Assembly: GCF_000003605.2 (NCBI RefSeq)
Contig: NW_003158233.1
Span: forward strand, 128,885-139,840
Direction: 5' to 3'
Origin: Saccoglossus kowalevskii
Taxonomy: Eukaryota; Hemichordata; Enteropneusta; Harrimaniidae
DNA: 10,956 nt
Positions within the stretch are counted from its first letter, which is position 1. Each line of letters starts with the position of its first letter. The notes under the pieces were generated by a model. The model made no database searches and was not told where the DNA came from. It saw only the letters and a list, made by a program, of their open reading frames with translations. The position numbers were made by a program, and so were the translations under genes. Shown piece after piece: positions 1 through 6,900 of this stretch.

Positions 1-1070
1 TCACTAATAAAGACATAATTAGTTTGTCTACTAATAAAGACATACTTGATTTGTCTACTAATAAAGACATACTTAGTTTGCCTACTAATAAAGACATATT
101 TAGTTTGTCTACTAATAAAGACATATTTAGTTTGTCTACTAATAAAGACATACTTAGTTTGCCTACTAATAAATACATCATTAGTTTGTATACTAATAAA
201 GACATAATTAGTTTGTCTACTAATAAAGACATAATTGGTTTGCATAATAATAAAGACATATTTGGTTTGGATACTAATAAAGACATAATTAGTTTGTCTG
301 GTAATAAAGACATAATTAGTTTGCCTACTAATAAAGACATAATTAGTTTGTCTACTAATAAAGACATACTTGATTTGTCTACTAATAAAGACATACTTAG
401 TTTGCCTACTAATAAAGACATATTTAGTTTGTCTACTAATAAAGACATATTTAGTTTGTCTACTAATAAAGACATACTTAGTTTGCCTACTAATAAAGAC
501 ATAATTAGTTTGTCTACTAATAAAGACATAATTGGTTTGCATACTAATAAAGACATATTTGGTTTGGATACTAATAAAGACATATTTGGTTTGTCTACTG
601 ATAAAGACATACTTGATTTGTCTACTAATAAAGATATAATTAGTTTGTCTACTAATAAAGACATAATTAGTTTGTCTACTAATAAAGACATAATTAGTTT
701 GTCTACTAATAAAGACATACTGGGTTTGCCTACTAATAAAGACATAATTGGTTTGCATACTAATAAAGACATATTTGGTTTGGATACTAATAAAGACATA
801 TTTGGTTTGGATACTAATAAAGACATAATTAGTTTGTCTACTAATAAAGACATAATTAGTTTGTCTACTAATAAAGACATAATTGGTTTGCATACTAATA
901 AAGACATATTTGGTTTGTCTACTAATAAAGACATAATTAGTTTGTCTACTAATAAAGACATAATTAGTTTGTCTACTAATAAAGACATAATTAGTTTGTC
1001 TACTAATAAAGACATACTTGGTTTGCCTACTAATAAAGACATAATTAATTTGTCTACTGATAAAGACAAG
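1..1070 (+). repeat. 27-bp minisatellite, 39 full units plus remnant, with nested higher-order structure
   Basis: Units start at position 3 and recur exactly every 27 bp, without a single indel, up to 1055. A partial unit follows at 1056-1070. Each unit begins ACTAATAAAGACATA, and variation is confined to a few sites: codon 6 (att/ctt/ttt), codon 7 (agt/gat/ggt/aat) and codon 9 (tct/cct/cat/gat/tat). Blocks of units recur. Units 1-6 match units 13-18, and units 24-28 nearly match units 35-39, an offset of 11 units (297 bp). This points to repeated segmental duplication by unequal exchange or slippage. Units ending in attagt also contain a 6-bp inverted repeat (actaat/attagt). The array continues beyond the left edge of the window. 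There are no spacers, so it is a true tandem array. Confidence 0.97.
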
Positions 1071-1187
1071 GCGCGTACTAAATTTAGCAATAATACATTT
1101 GAAAAAACAACAAACTTTCTTCAGTATAGAAAATTATTTATATTGACAAACCACCAACGTACAACACAGAGTAAATACAGAAAATAA
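3..1187 (+). CDS. possible nonapeptide-repeat protein, 3' part (open at left edge)
   Basis: The frame is open from the first complete codon to TAA at 1185-1187, about 394 codons. It consists of 39 nine-residue repeats of the form T-N-K-D-I-x-x-L-x, followed by a unique lysine-rich tail of about 39 residues (from about 1071). No ATG start is visible; the first possible initiators are TTG codons inside repeats, so any real start lies upstream. No signal peptide, membrane segment or known domain is seen. An AATAAA lies at 1430-1435, about 245 bp after the stop. Against coding: a 27-bp unit lacking a stop in one frame is open for any copy number; the opposite strand is also open throughout; units differ almost only by amino-acid-changing substitutions; and nearly every unit carries AATAAA. 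I do not recognise the protein. A non-coding minisatellite is at least as likely. Confidence 0.3.
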   Translation, partial: TNKDIISLSTNKDILDLSTNKDILSLPTNKDIFSLSTNKDIFSLSTNKDILSLPTNKYIISLYTNKDIISLSTNKDIIGLHNNKDIFGLDTNKDIISLSGNKDIISLPTNKDIISLSTNKDILDLSTNKDILSLPTNKDIFSLSTNKDIFSLSTNKDILSLPTNKDIISLSTNKDIIGLHTNKDIFGLDTNKDIFGLSTDKDILDLSTNKDIISLSTNKDIISLSTNKDIISLSTNKDILGLPTNKDIIGLHTNKDIFGLDTNKDIFGLDTNKDIISLSTNKDIISLSTNKDIIGLHTNKDIFGLSTNKDIISLSTNKDIISLSTNKDIISLSTNKDILGLPTNKDIINLSTDKDKARTKFSNNTFEKTTNFLQYRKLFILTNHQRTTQSKYRK

Positions 1188-1688
1188 TAGTGTCACGTGA
1201 TAATTATTCGCACGATGGTACACGTATCTGCGAGTGTAACAATTAAAAACGCGGATTTCACAGCTATTTTCGTAATAGTGAAATATGACCACATGTGGGA
1301 CAGAATGGCTGTTTTTTTTCTAAACATAATTAATGTAGATGTGAATAACACTATTTGTTTAACTATGTGTTTCAGTAATTGGTAATTAAGCAAAAATGAT
1401 GTTGGAATGGGAAATATGTGCCAATTATGAATAAAACACATTATGTTTGTAATCAGCTTTTGGCGTCATATGTTGCTTCAAAGGCATAGTACGTGTTAAT
1501 TTTTAACCCAACAAGCTAGCGAAATTTTAGGGCATTATGACAAAAAATGCGAAGTGATATTTGAGAAGATGGCATTTAAAATAAATAATGTTGTGGGTGC
1601 ACTTACCTCTTTAAAATGTTAAATGTAGACAAAGCCCATATATACGACATTACATTTCAATATGTAGCCAAGGAGTCCTCTCATGTGA
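1188..1688. other. AT-rich stretch with no recognisable gene
   Basis: No convincing reading frame is seen on either strand. Two points are worth recording. AATAAA at 1430-1435 could serve the reading frame that ends at 1187. On the minus strand there is a very good splice-donor match, AAGAG|GTAAGT, with the exon side ending at 1607. It lies downstream of the decayed minus-strand gene at 1689-2170 and could be a surviving exon end of that gene. Confidence 0.4.
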
Positions 1689-2170
1689 CTACTTAGGTGA
1701 ATGCACATTCACGATCATATTTACAGCAACATCCCTCCCATCACCGGCGACGTATAGATTATATATTTCCACAGCTTCTTCCCAGATAGTACATTAATCT
1801 GTGTTTTAAAAACGTCTTCTCAAACATAGCATCAATGTAATGTTTCCATTGTGCACGACACACGCCGCAAAATTTACACCGCGCACCCTCTCTATATATG
1901 TTTTTTCTGCCTATGTGCCTGCTTTTCTTGTAGATCTCCTGAAAATACCCATGCATTCTGTTCTATCAGCTCTGATTCAACTGCCCATTCCCTCCGGTTC
2001 TATAATTACACATTGACGATATGAACTTCCCTGTCTCGGAAGAGCCTTTTTCTTAACTCGCTGACACCGTGATAACACAAGTCTATTTTGGCAATTCTGC
2101 TCGGGTGATTCAAATTCCATAAATATGAGGCGTTGTATTGCATCATGTCAGTAGTACATATGACAGTGAC
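1689..2170 (-). pseudogene. decayed exostosin-like (GT64-type) glycosyltransferase relic
   Basis: Reading right to left on the minus strand, protein-like sequence runs through three frames. Frame one (2170 to 1895) gives segments such as NASYLWNLNHPSRIAKIDL and REVHIVNV. It meets stops at 2006-2008 and 2000-2002, continues as NRREWAVESELIEQNAWVFS, and stops at 1892-1894. Frame two (about 1945 to 1762) gives HYIDAMFEKTFLKHRLMYYL. Frame three (1793 to 1692) gives EEAVEIYNLYVAG then DVAVNMIVNVHS, and stops at 1689. In order, these recall GT64 features: a pairwise N-N-R then I-E-T-x-A-V block before the metal-binding acidic motif, then a phenylalanine/tyrosine-rich block, then C-E-D-I-A-M-N near the end. 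Here the acidic triad is reduced to SGD and the cysteine of the last motif is replaced. Family enzymes transfer hexosamine onto glycan chains in the ER or Golgi. The match is from memory and partial. That it is broken coding DNA is more secure than the family name. Confidence 0.42.
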
Positions 2171-2846
2171 CTACCAGGTTATTTGCCAAATGCATTTCTA
2201 AACAACTGACAAGAAAACAATTCAGTAAGGAAGGTGATCAAAATCAAACCAGCGGTTTCCGGCCCGGTAACCGCGGAGCTCCGATGAGCTTAAGTTATCG
2301 AATAAATGAAAAAAAAACATAGATCTTTCTAAAACACATGACGAATAGAAGGGGCCAAAGGTTGTTAGAAATGCTCCAAGTTACGATCCCTGACAGAGTA
2401 CCTCAGATTTAGGTGCGATATTCACGAATAATAATAATGTCAATATCCTACTATAGAAAGACTTGCCGGCTAAAGAATTGTGTTGAGCTACTAAATTTAT
2501 ATAAAGTATCAAAATATATGGTCTTTTTCGGTTGTAAAAACTACAATATGCAGGGATCAATGAATCGATCGTTTCAACGGAATGCTCTGCTATCAAGAGA
2601 CTATGCTTCGCGGAAAGCCATACCCCTGGCAGCCCGAGCACTGGTGTAATTCATATCTTACACAATAACCGTTTCCAGACTGGGGATAGAGGGACTGTGA
2701 TATCAGTAATGCTTCATTGATCGCAAGTTCAATATTTCTCAATATTTACTGAAATTCCGTTCATCTTAAACTCACTTTACATACACACTTCAGTAGACTA
2801 CCAAACATTAACTTGAATAATAAAATGTAGATTAACATACTTTATT
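2171..2846. other. stretch without a supported gene
   Basis: Minus-strand sequence at about 2222-2300 reads ELRGYRAGNRWFDFDHLPY before a TGA at 2222-2224, in the same frame as the first part of the decayed gene next to it. Three stops lie between the two, so it may be a further eroded part of that gene or an intron boundary. Overlapping open frames on both strands at 2381-2649 show no recognisable motif and have no splice or start context. This is a GC-richer island (2255-2285) in otherwise AT-rich DNA. Confidence 0.3.
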
Positions 2847-3070
2847 ATTCATAACATCGTAACTACGCAACTTTGATAACACGATGGATCGGCTGTGCGT
2901 AGTTTCCAAAAATAATACGTCCACATTCTACAAATATTCACAGCTGTAATTATAGTAATAGTGGGATTATATAACGCCGTAATTCATAAAATCGTAACTA
3001 CGCAACTTTGAAAGTTTGATAAAACGCTGGATCGGCGCTACACGATTCATAAAACCGTGACTACGCAACG
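2847..3070 (+). repeat. three direct copies of an ATTCATAA..CTACGCAAC motif
   Basis: Copies lie at 2847-2893, 2982-3036 and 3045-3070. The shared core is ATTCATAAAATCGTAACTAC followed by GCAAC; the first two copies continue through CTTTGA and end in GGATCGGC. Copy two carries a 9-bp insertion after CTTTGA relative to copy one, and copy three is truncated. Right after copy one, TGCGTAGTT (2896-2904) is a perfect inverted match to AACTACGCA (2861-2869), giving a 9-bp stem with a 26-nt loop. This could be a degraded satellite or the remains of a transposon end. No coding content is seen. Confidence 0.8.
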
Positions 3071-3301
3071 ATTTATTTGTCTGGAGATACCCGTCAAATC
3101 ATCGAGGTCTAACTGCGTGGATATAATTAAGAGGCTTTCGTTGACTTGGACGCACTGGCACTAAAAACAAATAGGAATTCTGAAACAGGACAGGAATTTC
3201 GGCTCCCGGAACTTTGAATCAATTTCTATTAATTGTTCAAACACAAACGTTTGGCAGTTATATTCGTATTCGGACAGAAAAAAATAACGTTCCCGGGTGA
3301 C
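3047..3301 (-). other. 85-codon frame broken by one stop, unrecognised
   Basis: On the minus strand the frame from 3301 to 3050 is interrupted only by TAG at 3161-3163 and ends with TGA at 3047-3049. The upstream half reads FLSEYEYNCQTFVFEQLIEI and then KFREPKFLSCFRIPIC. It is preceded by TAATTAG, which could be a splice acceptor. The downstream half overlaps the short repeat ending at 3070, so part of it is probably non-coding. I recognise no family. It could be a broken exon or chance. Confidence 0.18.
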
Positions 3302-3881
3302 CTAATTACAAGCTAATTAGTGAAATCGGCTGAGCTCCTCGTTATTGATAACGATATGCAGATAATATAAACTGATTTGCAACAAAAGTAAAAATATGTG
3401 AAGACCAGGGCAGTTCTATTGTGGTATGAGTACAGGTTTCCATATGCTGCATGAAATTGTGAATGCGTGCTTGGGGGAATTGCTTATGCTTCAGAAAGTA
3501 TTGATTGAAAGATGCGATGACCCATACAAATTATAACTATAAAAAATGCGTTCTATTTGGCAATAAAATATAATTACTGTAACTTATAGAAATATTGACC
3601 CGGGCCAAGAACGGGGTAATATTTGTATTATTATACCGAAAAACATTTTGTAAAAGGCTGCATTTAAAACAACATCCTGATTCACAAGTGGCTGTTTCAT
3701 CACAGCTCCAATGGTTCGTATGTATTTATAATCCATAATAAATTTCAAAATTTACATCACCTTTAAGATTTGTGTATGTATCAATTTGCTATTAACGAGT
3801 GTTTGACAATTCGAAAGCCGCGACATCTCCACATGACGTGCATGCAATTAATACACTGCGCTGGGGCCACTCGGACATGAA
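3302..3881. other. no gene seen; two small palindromes
   Basis: The stretch is AT-rich with no supported reading frame. CTAATTA and TAATTAG flank a 5-nt loop at 3302-3320, and TCGTTATTGATAACGA at 3339-3354 is a near-perfect palindrome with a 2-nt loop. Palindromes this short are common in AT-rich DNA and may mean nothing. Confidence 0.5.
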
Positions 3882-4092
3882 TACTGTAAAATACTTTATT
3901 TTCGCTTGGAATTAATTTTCGCTATTTCCGCTGAAGGAGGATTCAGTGAAAATAAAATCCAGCGAATATACATTTTTTCCTATATTTTACATTGAACTTG
4001 TCAAATATCAGTGAAAATTAATTTCATACAAAACACTTAAAAACTTTTTTTAGTGAAAATTAATTCCAGCTTAAATAAAGTATTTTACAGTA
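3882..4092. mobile_element. MITE with about 40-bp terminal inverted repeats and TA flanks
   Basis: The left end (3882-3923) and the reverse complement of the right end (4052-4092) share an identical 19-bp start, TACTGTAAAATACTTTATT. They stay nearly identical over about 41 bp, differing at a few positions and one single-base indel. The element is about 210 bp and has no coding capacity. A TA sits at each outer edge (3882-3883 and 4091-4092), as expected for insertion by a Tc1/mariner-type transposase. Because TA is also part of the palindrome, the target duplication is not proven. Inside, the motif AGTGAAAAT recurs three times in direct orientation (about 3954, 4010 and 4052), the last being part of the right end. 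Confidence 0.88.
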
Positions 4093-4179
4093 AAACGAGA
4101 TATAACAGCAAAATTCCGGTTAAATGAACAATTTAATGAGACCCAGATATATGGTGTGCCATTAGAGTCAAAACTGAAA

Positions 4180-4305
4180 AACACGAATAAATAAAAGAGT
4201 AGATAAACACATAAAAGAACAATAATTCAAAGAATAAAAGGAAGAATAGAAAAATATATAAATGAATGAATAAGTAAATAAAATAATAGAAAAATAGAAT
4301 CAGCG
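4180..4305 (+). repeat. A-rich low-complexity tract
   Basis: This run is composed almost only of A with scattered T and G, built from short variants of AATAAA, GAATA and AAAATA. It creates a phenylalanine/tyrosine-rich open frame on the minus strand that has no biological support. Its position next to the 34-bp hairpin array raises the possibility that it is the poly-A-like tail of an old retroposed sequence, but no source element is recognised. Confidence 0.75.
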
Positions 4306-4335
4306 TATTTAAATAAGTATTTTTGAAAAGCTGTT

Positions 4336-4471
4336 TAAAAGTAAACCGCCGTTGCCAGGAGACGGGGCTAAAAAGTAAACCGCCGTTGCGTCGCAACGGA
4401 GCTAATAAGTAAACCGCCGCTGCGTCGCAACGAAGCTTTAAAGTAAACCGCCGTTGCATCGCAACGGAGCT
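4336..4471 (+). repeat. 34-bp tandem repeat, four copies, with internal hairpin
   Basis: Copies lie at 4336-4369, 4370-4403, 4404-4437 and 4438-4471, with an exact 34-bp spacing. Each has the core AAGTAAACCGCCG and ends in GGCT, GAGCT or AAGCT. Copies two and four contain CCGTTGC, a 3-nt loop (GTC or ATC), and GCAACGG, which is a perfect 7-bp hairpin. Copy three has mismatches in the stem and copy one has lost it. The array is GC-rich against an AT-rich background. Confidence 0.93.
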
Positions 4472-4775
4472 AAAACGTTAACCCCAAAATCACAACGCTC
4501 ATAGAAAAAAGGATGTCGAGGGAAAGTCAGTATCAACAGTGAGGTGCGACTGAAACACTGCACCAGCCGTTGATGACGTGGCGAAGTTATAGGCTGAATA
4601 CTCGACAAGTCGTCGCAATGAACCAAGTCATTAACAGTTACAAATATCCCCACCAATATTGTCAGTACCTTAAAGCTCCTGCGACGCGGGCGGGTCTTTG
4701 ACAAAATTGTCACACGTAAGTAAGGAATCTCTTGGTGAAATATTCCCTAGTTCAAGGGGTCAACGTTCTGGATAA
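4472..4775 (+). other. stretch with one strong donor-like site
   Basis: On the plus strand, CACAC|GTAAGT (exon side ending at 4715) is a near-consensus splice donor. The frame leading into it is open for 31 codons from 4622 and contains TNIPTNIVSTLKLLRRGRVF. The acceptor candidates I can see before the HECT-like exon at 4776-4818 do not match its phase, so a direct join is not supported. No family is recognised. Confidence 0.25.
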
Positions 4776-5144
4776 AGTCGCTCAAAGCCTAAAAGCAAGT
4801 CTATTGTTTTCTTGAAGCCCCCAAACACATGGGCACATAAATTTTATATTCTGGCATTGGAAAACGCCAAATTTGTTACAAGCACTGCAGATAAGGAACA
4901 ATTAAAGCTTGCTGGTTTAGGTGAGAAGAAAACAAAAGCATTATATCCCGAATTTCCGAAGCTGAGACATACTATGGGATTCACAAGTTGGCACACGTGT
5001 GGCCGAAATACAAACACGCTTGTTGAACTCAAGCCGCCCATATATGGATATTCGCTGGGGTTTCTCAAAAAGGACTCTACACTAGGATCTGCTGTTGCCT
5101 ATGTGCAGCAATTTCAAAAAATCTATTATCAGAACCAGACGTGA
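4776..5144 (+). CDS. exon-like block resembling the N-terminal domain of G2E3-like HECT proteins
   Basis: The frame is open from 4776 (after TAA at 4773-4775) to TGA at 5142-5144. The most conserved-looking part begins near 4818, after a pyrimidine-rich TGTTTTCTTGAAG that could be the acceptor. Visible motifs in order are PPNTWAHKF, LKLAGLGEKK, FPKLR, a short Gly/Phe stretch, GYSLGFL, and YVQQFQKIY. That order (W-x-H-x-F, then A-G-L-G-x-K, F-P-K-L, G-Y, and Y-x-x-x-x-Q) is what I recall for the region ahead of the HECT domain in animal G2E3-like ubiquitin ligases. The segment between GEKK and FPKLR is about 15 residues shorter than I expect, which suggests an internal deletion. There is no obvious ATG, so this should be an internal exon. 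The possible donor near 5140 (AGAC|GTGACA) is weak. Other fragments of the same gene may lie at 5615-5805 and 8321-8511. The family call is from memory. Confidence 0.45.
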   Translation, partial: SRSKPKSKSIVFLKPPNTWAHKFYILALENAKFVTSTADKEQLKLAGLGEKKTKALYPEFPKLRHTMGFTSWHTCGRNTNTLVELKPPIYGYSLGFLKKDSTLGSAVAYVQQFQKIYYQNQT

Positions 5145-5614
5145 CAAGATCATTAAACTCCGACATAAGTGTTCTTATCTGCTTTGTATTTATTTATTTA
5201 TTTAGTAGATCATGCAAAAAGTAAGACAAATTTACAGTTCATATTTTGCCTATTCTGGATTACTTGAGGTAGAGGGCTACTCGTAAATGAAATTTATTCA
5301 TTTTGCAATAAATTGTACTCCTGGTCAATGGAAAGATAGTGACATCAGAAGTTTGGTGTCACCAACTATATTTTTATGAATGGCAGCCATTTTGCTAGTT
5401 TTATAATGCTTTTACTATTGATTCCTAGATATTATGCTATATCTCAAATTCTGAATGTTGTCACCTCAAATCACTTATTCATAGAGCTGGTTAATAACAA
5501 TGGTGTCATGGGTTGCATTATCAACTCATCTTTGGTTCATAAATAATACTAGCTCATGGCATTACTCATATCAATCAGCTCTATATGCAAGTGATATCAG
5601 GTAATAACTTTGTA
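5145..5614. other. AT-rich stretch, probably intronic
   Basis: No coding motif is seen on either strand. A short ATTT run lies at about 5187-5203. CAG|GTAATA near 5600 fits a donor, but no open frame leads into it. If the HECT-like locus is real, this is its intron. Confidence 0.4.
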
Positions 5615-5718
5615 GTGATGACGCCAGTGACGAGGAGATAGTGATGACGCCAGTGATGAGGAGATAGTGATGACGCCAGTGATGAGGAGATAGTGATGAC
5701 ACCAGTGATGAAGAGATA
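5615..5718 (+). repeat. 26-bp tandem repeat, four copies, inside an acidic exon-like block
   Basis: Units lie at 5615-5640, 5641-5666, 5667-5692 and 5693-5718. Each starts GTGATGAC and ends GAGATA, with only a few base differences. A 26-bp unit shifts the frame by one at each copy, so SDDASDEEI is encoded in one frame by units one and four, while units two and three fall out of frame and bring in TAG at 5665-5667. Adding three units (78 bp) preserves frame overall. Every unit boundary also rebuilds the same ATAG|TGATGAC context that resembles the acceptor at 5614-5615. Confidence 0.93.
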
Positions 5719-5805
5719 ATTGATGAAGAATGTAGCAATGAATCTAACAAATCTAAGGTGGAACATCTAGCTGTAGATTTTACAAGTAGCTGATTAGAGG
5801 ATCAG
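5616..5805 (+). pseudogene. acidic exon-like block ending in a good splice donor, with stops
   Basis: A plausible acceptor (CTTTGTAG, ending at 5615) precedes the block and a strong donor, CAG|GTTAGT, follows 5805. From unit four the frame reads DDTSDEEIIDEECSNESNKS, continues through KVEHLAVDFTSS, hits TGA at 5791-5793, and then reads LEDQ up to the donor. Acidic, serine-rich linkers ahead of the HECT domain are common in the type of gene suggested by 4776-5144, and the strand agrees. As it stands the block cannot be translated through: TAG at 5665 and TGA at 5791 interrupt it. It may start at a later repeat boundary if one of the rebuilt acceptors is used, but the TGA remains. It could equally be a simple repeat with chance splice-like edges. 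Confidence 0.33.
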
Positions 5806-6413
5806 GTTAGTTTGTCTGTGACACCCCCATGGTGTACTGTTAAAATAAAGTATTCTATTGCAAAGTTTATTTAGCTCTCTGTAGTGATATACAGTGATAG
5901 GCAAAAAGTTGTACCTTAGTGTGTGAACTTATTTATACAAATTTGTAATTACTGATTACCAGTTTAATTCAAATATTAAATATTTAAAAGTTCAAAAACT
6001 CGAAATTGTCAATGTCCATAATGTGCGTACATGGTTTAATGCGACATAGCAACTGCAACCACACCAAAATAAAACACTTGTTGATTGGAAGATGTTGAAC
6101 TAACTCATTTATTAAAACTCAATGTTACAATATCATCCTGTCATTTTGAATATTAGTTATTTTGATTTATAACAATTGTGTATATATAAAACGTTTAATT
6201 TTATTTCTAAAATGATTTATATTTATTTGCCATAACCCTTGTTGCCTTTATGGAATTTACTGTATTTCAAGAGATAAAATAATATGGTATGAATTAAACA
6301 TGAAACTCTAGGATTATTAGGACATGGCAATGAGAAAGACACTAGAATTGAAATATATTTTGCTGTCTAGTTGTCACATCATGATTGTAATTTGATTTTA
6401 AATTACATTTTAG
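5806..6413. other. AT-rich stretch, no gene seen
   Basis: No open frame with recognisable motifs is seen on either strand. AATAAA occurs at several places (for example near 5843 and 6070), as expected by chance in such AT-rich DNA. If the surrounding blocks belong to one gene, this is an intron. Confidence 0.45.
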
Positions 6414-6594
6414 TTGAATGCTAAAGTTGATGTGTTGATGAGTGTCTTCAATGGAATTAACAGAAATGTTAAGATTCGTGCACGTTTCTGCAATGATAAC
6501 TGATGATGAGATTCTGTCTGAACATGACAGTGGTAAATTGTGTTTTGTTTTGTGTTCTGAAAATCAAAAAGGCGACTTATTATATTCATTGCAG
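6414..6594 (+). other. weak candidate exon between splice-like sites
   Basis: ACATTTTAG at 6405-6413 resembles an acceptor and CAG|GTAATT after 6594 resembles a donor. In the frame that starts at 6414, LNAKVDVLMSVFNGINRNVK is followed by IRARFCNDN and a TGA. In another frame, 6442-6594 is open for 51 codons, includes MITDDEILSEHDSGKLCFVL, and ends exactly on the CAG of the donor. The two frames do not connect without a frameshift. The first part is faintly like the start of a HECT domain (a D-V-L segment followed by a basic K-I-R-x-R-F). This is a weak call. Confidence 0.2.
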
Positions 6595-6684
6595 GTAATT
6601 TGAATGAAGATATTTTAAACTAGTCCACAGGAGGGGGATTTCTTTGTGTCCCTGGCTGCTTATGGTTTAGGTTTCGTCTGTTTG

Positions 6685-6900
6685 TCTGTTCATTGCATTA
6701 TTTCAGAAGTTCATAGACCGATTTACCCTAAACTTAGAACATATGGTATATACATGATGCCCCAAATTTCTGTCCCTGTTCTGACACAATATGGCTGACC
6801 GACGGCCATATTTTACCCCCATTTTTTTTATATATGTTTAAAGCATTATCTGCACATTGGGCTGGTAGATTCCGTCCAAACTTAGAATGTAGATGACACC
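6685..6900 (+). repeat. interspersed repeat, copy A
   Basis: This segment aligns by eye with 9341-9526 in the same orientation. Shared blocks in order are CTGTT..GCATT..TTTCAGAA; then A(G/C)CAATT- or ACCGATT-like sequence followed by AAACT; then ATGG(C/T)(T/C)GACCG(A/G)C near 6790; then ATCTGCAC near 6848; and finally a CC(A/C)AA(A/C)TT block near 6876. No coding frame is shared, so this looks like an old non-autonomous interspersed element. Its true ends are not visible. Confidence 0.65.

Noticed and set aside
1-1070. CRISPR-like array
   Set aside because: The units are contiguous 27-bp tandem copies with no spacers, and the surroundings are eukaryotic.
1193-1441. Overlapping open frames on both strands after the 27-bp array
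   Set aside because: Neither shows a motif, a compositional signature or splice context, and both are short enough to be chance.
2381-2649. Overlapping 86- and 78-codon frames on opposite strands
   Set aside because: No recognised domain is seen in either and there is no way to choose between them, so they are treated as chance.
4133-4459. 108-codon minus-strand frame rich in Phe, Tyr and Leu, resembling a membrane protein
   Set aside because: It is the translation of the A-rich tract and the 34-bp hairpin repeat; composition alone explains it.
4438-4713. 91-codon minus-strand frame
   Set aside because: No recognisable motif is present. Its C-terminal end is the 34-bp repeat, and the splice-like signal in this stretch is on the other strand.
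5581-5766. 61-codon minus-strand frame
   Set aside because: It is created by the antisense of the 26-bp repeat, with no motif or start context.
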